DNA of 64,000 bases from Thioclava atlantica. GTDB lineage: Bacteria > Pseudomonadota > Alphaproteobacteria > Rhodobacterales > Rhodobacteraceae. Positions within the stretch are counted from its first letter, which is position 1, and each line of letters opens with the position of its first letter. The DNA is taken from contig NZ_AQRC01000007.1 in NCBI RefSeq assembly GCF_000737065.1, positions 62,001 to 126,000 on the forward strand, read 5' to 3'. The notes under the pieces were generated by a model. The model ran no database searches. It worked only from the letters and a program-made list of their open reading frames with translations, and had not been told where the DNA came from. This document shows, one piece after another, positions 62,580 through 64,000 of the stretch. A program made the position numbers and the translations under genes.

Positions 62580-63581
62580 TCACCCGTCGAGCCGGGTGAT
62601 CGTCCAGCCATCCTCCTGCAGGAGCTTCAAGAGCCCCTGCTCGCCCGAGAGATGCAGCGCGCCCACCGCGACCACGACGGGGCCTTTCACGGCGGCGGCC
62701 TCGATCTTTGGCAGCCAGTTGCGGTTGCGCGCATCCATCATCAGATCCTCGGAAAGCTTCATCTGGCGCTCGACCTCGGCCGGATCCATTCCGCCCGCGA
62801 CCGCCTGCTGACGCGCGAGCTCCCAGATGATCCGCGGCTCGCCCCGGAAATAGAGATCGCCCATGGTCACGCCCATGTCCCCCGCAAGCGGCGCGCCGAT
62901 CACCGCGGCGCGCAGCATCTCGAGCGCCTCGGGCTCGCTGATCGCGTTGAAGAGCGTGAAGACCGTATCCCACGGCTCGAGCGCCTCGATCGCCACGCCC
63001 CGGCCCTGCGCGCTCTCCATCACCAGCTTGTCGAGCCCCTTCCCGCCCTTGGCGATCTCCTCCATCGCGCAGGGCGGAAGCGAGAGCGTCATCGCCACGA
63101 AGGCGGGCCGCATCTTGGCGGCAAGGAAGGCGGGCATCCCATGCGCGGCAAGCGCGGCCTTGGTCAGATCCCAGTCCTTTTCGGAGAGAAGTTCGGGAAG
63201 CGTCTTGCCGGTCGAGAACATCAGGCTCGGATCGGTGGTCATCGCCTTTTGAAGGCGCGCCTCCTCATTCGGCCCGGCCTCGACCAGAAGCACCGAGGCC
63301 TTGGCGAGCGCCTCCTTGACCCGACCGGCCAGGGCGGCATGGCGCGGATCGGGAAGATGGTAGGTGCCGGCCAGCGTGATCTCCTGCCCGTCCTTGCGGG
63401 CCGCGAACAGGAGCCCCTGAGCGAAGGGCGCGGCATGCGCGGCCTGTTCGAGCTTGGCCTGCTCGGCCTTGGGCATCGCATCGAAGAGGTCGCTGCCGAC
63501 ACATTCCGCGCGCGCGGAAGCGACGAGGAAGAGCCAGACCGGAAGGGCGAGCAGAGCACGCAAGAGAACGCTGTTTTTCAT
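62580..63581 (-). CDS. TraB/GumN family exported protein
   Basis: A 333-residue protein. A signal peptide (LLRALLALPVWLFLVASARAE) precedes the TraB/GumN domain. Paired histidine motifs typical of the family are LAGTYHLPDPRH near the start and VAVGALHLSGEQGLL near the end, with VLLVEAGPNEEARL between. The family is related to Tiki-type metalloproteases, but bacterial roles are mostly unknown. I start at ATG 63581 because it places the signal peptide correctly; the ribosome site is weak. It is divergent from groES. Confidence 0.87.
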   Translation of the reverse strand: MKNSVLLRALLALPVWLFLVASARAECVGSDLFDAMPKAEQAKLEQAAHAAPFAQGLLFAARKDGQEITLAGTYHLPDPRHAALAGRVKEALAKASVLLVEAGPNEEARLQKAMTTDPSLMFSTGKTLPELLSEKDWDLTKAALAAHGMPAFLAAKMRPAFVAMTLSLPPCAMEEIAKGGKGLDKLVMESAQGRGVAIEALEPWDTVFTLFNAISEPEALEMLRAAVIGAPLAGDMGVTMGDLYFRGEPRIIWELARQQAVAGGMDPAEVERQMKLSEDLMMDARNRNWLPKIEAAAVKGPVVVAVGALHLSGEQGLLKLLQEDGWTITRLDG

Positions 63582-63697
63582 GCCCGCACAGTGCCACGCG
63601 GCCACGTTCAGGCAAAGCGCGAATATCGCCCCCGTTCCATACGTCATCCGCCCTGCCCGCCGAGCCCCGAAGAAGAAAAATTTTCGCAACGAAGGAG

Positions 63698-63726
63698 TTG
63701 ACGGGCGCATTCTCACCCACTAATTC
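63698..63726 (+). promoter_or_regulatory. Sigma-70-type promoter of groES
   Basis: TTGACG (63698-63703), exactly 17 bases, then TAATTC (63721-63726). Transcription would start near 63733, so the CIRCE element begins at about +2. This is the classical layout for HrcA repression. Confidence 0.78.
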
Positions 63727-63734
63727 CGCTCCTG

Positions 63735-63761
63735 TTAGCACTCCCCTGATGAGAGTGCTAA
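63735..63761 (+). promoter_or_regulatory. CIRCE element (HrcA operator)
   Basis: TTAGCACTC (63735-63743), nine-base spacer, GAGTGCTAA (63753-63761): a perfect match to the CIRCE consensus. HrcA binds it and represses groESL until heat shock. It lies 36 bases before the groES start. Confidence 0.96.
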
Positions 63762-63797
63762 AGCATTTCAGACCTGGAACCTTAGGGAGTGAGCCAG

Positions 63798-64000
63798 ATG
63801 GCATTCAAACCGCTTCATGACCGTGTGCTGGTCAAGCGCGTGGAGAGCGAAGAAAAAACCAAGGGCGGCCTGATCATCCCCGACAGCGCGAAAGAAAAGC
63901 CCGCCGAGGGCGAGATCGTCGCGGTTGGCGAAGGTGCGCGCAAGGATTCGGGTGAACTGATCGCGCCGGCGGTGAAGGCGGGCGACCGCGTTCTCTTCGG
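63798..64000 (+). CDS. groES: Co-chaperonin GroES (cut by the window end)
   Basis: The first 67 codons of the 10-kDa co-chaperonin. Visible parts are [19 protein letters not shown], the mobile loop [14 protein letters not shown], and [16 protein letters not shown]. About 28 residues and presumably groEL lie beyond position 64000. ATG 63798 follows a GGGAGTGAG ribosome site. Confidence 0.97.
   Translation, partial: MAFKPLHDRVLVKRVESEEKTKGGLIIPDSAKEKPAEGEIVAVGEGARKDSGELIAPAVKAGDRVLF

Overview
This 64 kb window is a chromosomal segment of a GC-rich alphaproteobacterium, most likely a member of the Rhodobacterales (Paracoccus/Thioclava/Rhodobacter type). This rests on the DUF6456/DUF6477 gene pair, IalB-type protein, bo3-type quinol oxidase, TRAP transporters, dipeptide ABC systems with Rhodobacterales-like proteins, and CIRCE-controlled groES. 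Genes are tightly packed with many 4-base ATGA overlaps. I see no rRNA, tRNA, CRISPR array, insertion sequence or prophage.

Layout. 1-9.7 kb: a GntR regulator and a dipeptide-type ABC importer (two ATPases, binding protein, two permeases) run straight into a leaderless gamma-glutamyltransferase-like enzyme and an amidase, suggesting import and cytoplasmic breakdown of gamma-glutamyl or amide compounds. 9.7-19.7 kb: a second nitrogen-compound regulon with an M20 amidohydrolase, a second GntR regulator, a DUF1028 protein, a second ABC importer (with a permease-ATPase fusion) and an SMP-30 lactonase. An identical 18-bp operator sits in both divergent promoters of this block. A low-GC, frameshifted Imm11-like gene interrupts it. 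19.9-27.4 kb: a complete tetrathionate-reductase-type locus, ttrS-ttrR-ttrB-ttrC-ttrA, with an 18-bp perfect palindrome just upstream of ttrB. 27.7-31.7 kb: a GNAT acetyltransferase, then a dsbD (frameshifted)-L,D-transpeptidase-DsbA operon. 31.7-36.9 kb: a TctDE/QseBC-like two-component system with a PmrA-type box in the divergent promoter, then a TRAP transporter (Q-M-P). 37-40.5 kb: a GH128-like hydrolase and a GT2/GT39 pair. 40.6-46.1 kb: lipA, oxyR, DUF6456, DUF6477, a HerA/YjgR-like ATPase and a strong candidate small RNA. 46.3-53.1 kb: ialB-like gene, a KAS-ACP-lpxD cluster, divergent LD-transpeptidase (YcbB type) and MepK/DUF882 genes, and an exported DsrE-like protein. 53.2-59.1 kb: cyoABCD and two paralogous Crp/Fnr regulators. 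59.4-64 kb: stand-alone receiver, acetyl-CoA hydrolase/CoA-transferase family gene, Mn-dependent pyrophosphatase, TraB/GumN protein, and CIRCE-groES cut by the window end.

Themes. Envelope thiol chemistry and peptidoglycan LD-crosslinking recur (dsbD/dsbA/ldt; ycbB/mepK). Sulfur and redox functions recur too (ttr, DsrE, lipA, oxyR, cyo with Crp/Fnr regulators). Two genes are broken by one missing base in a short homopolymer, and one histidine kinase lacks a normal start codon in front of its first membrane helix. These may be sequencing errors rather than biology and should be checked first.
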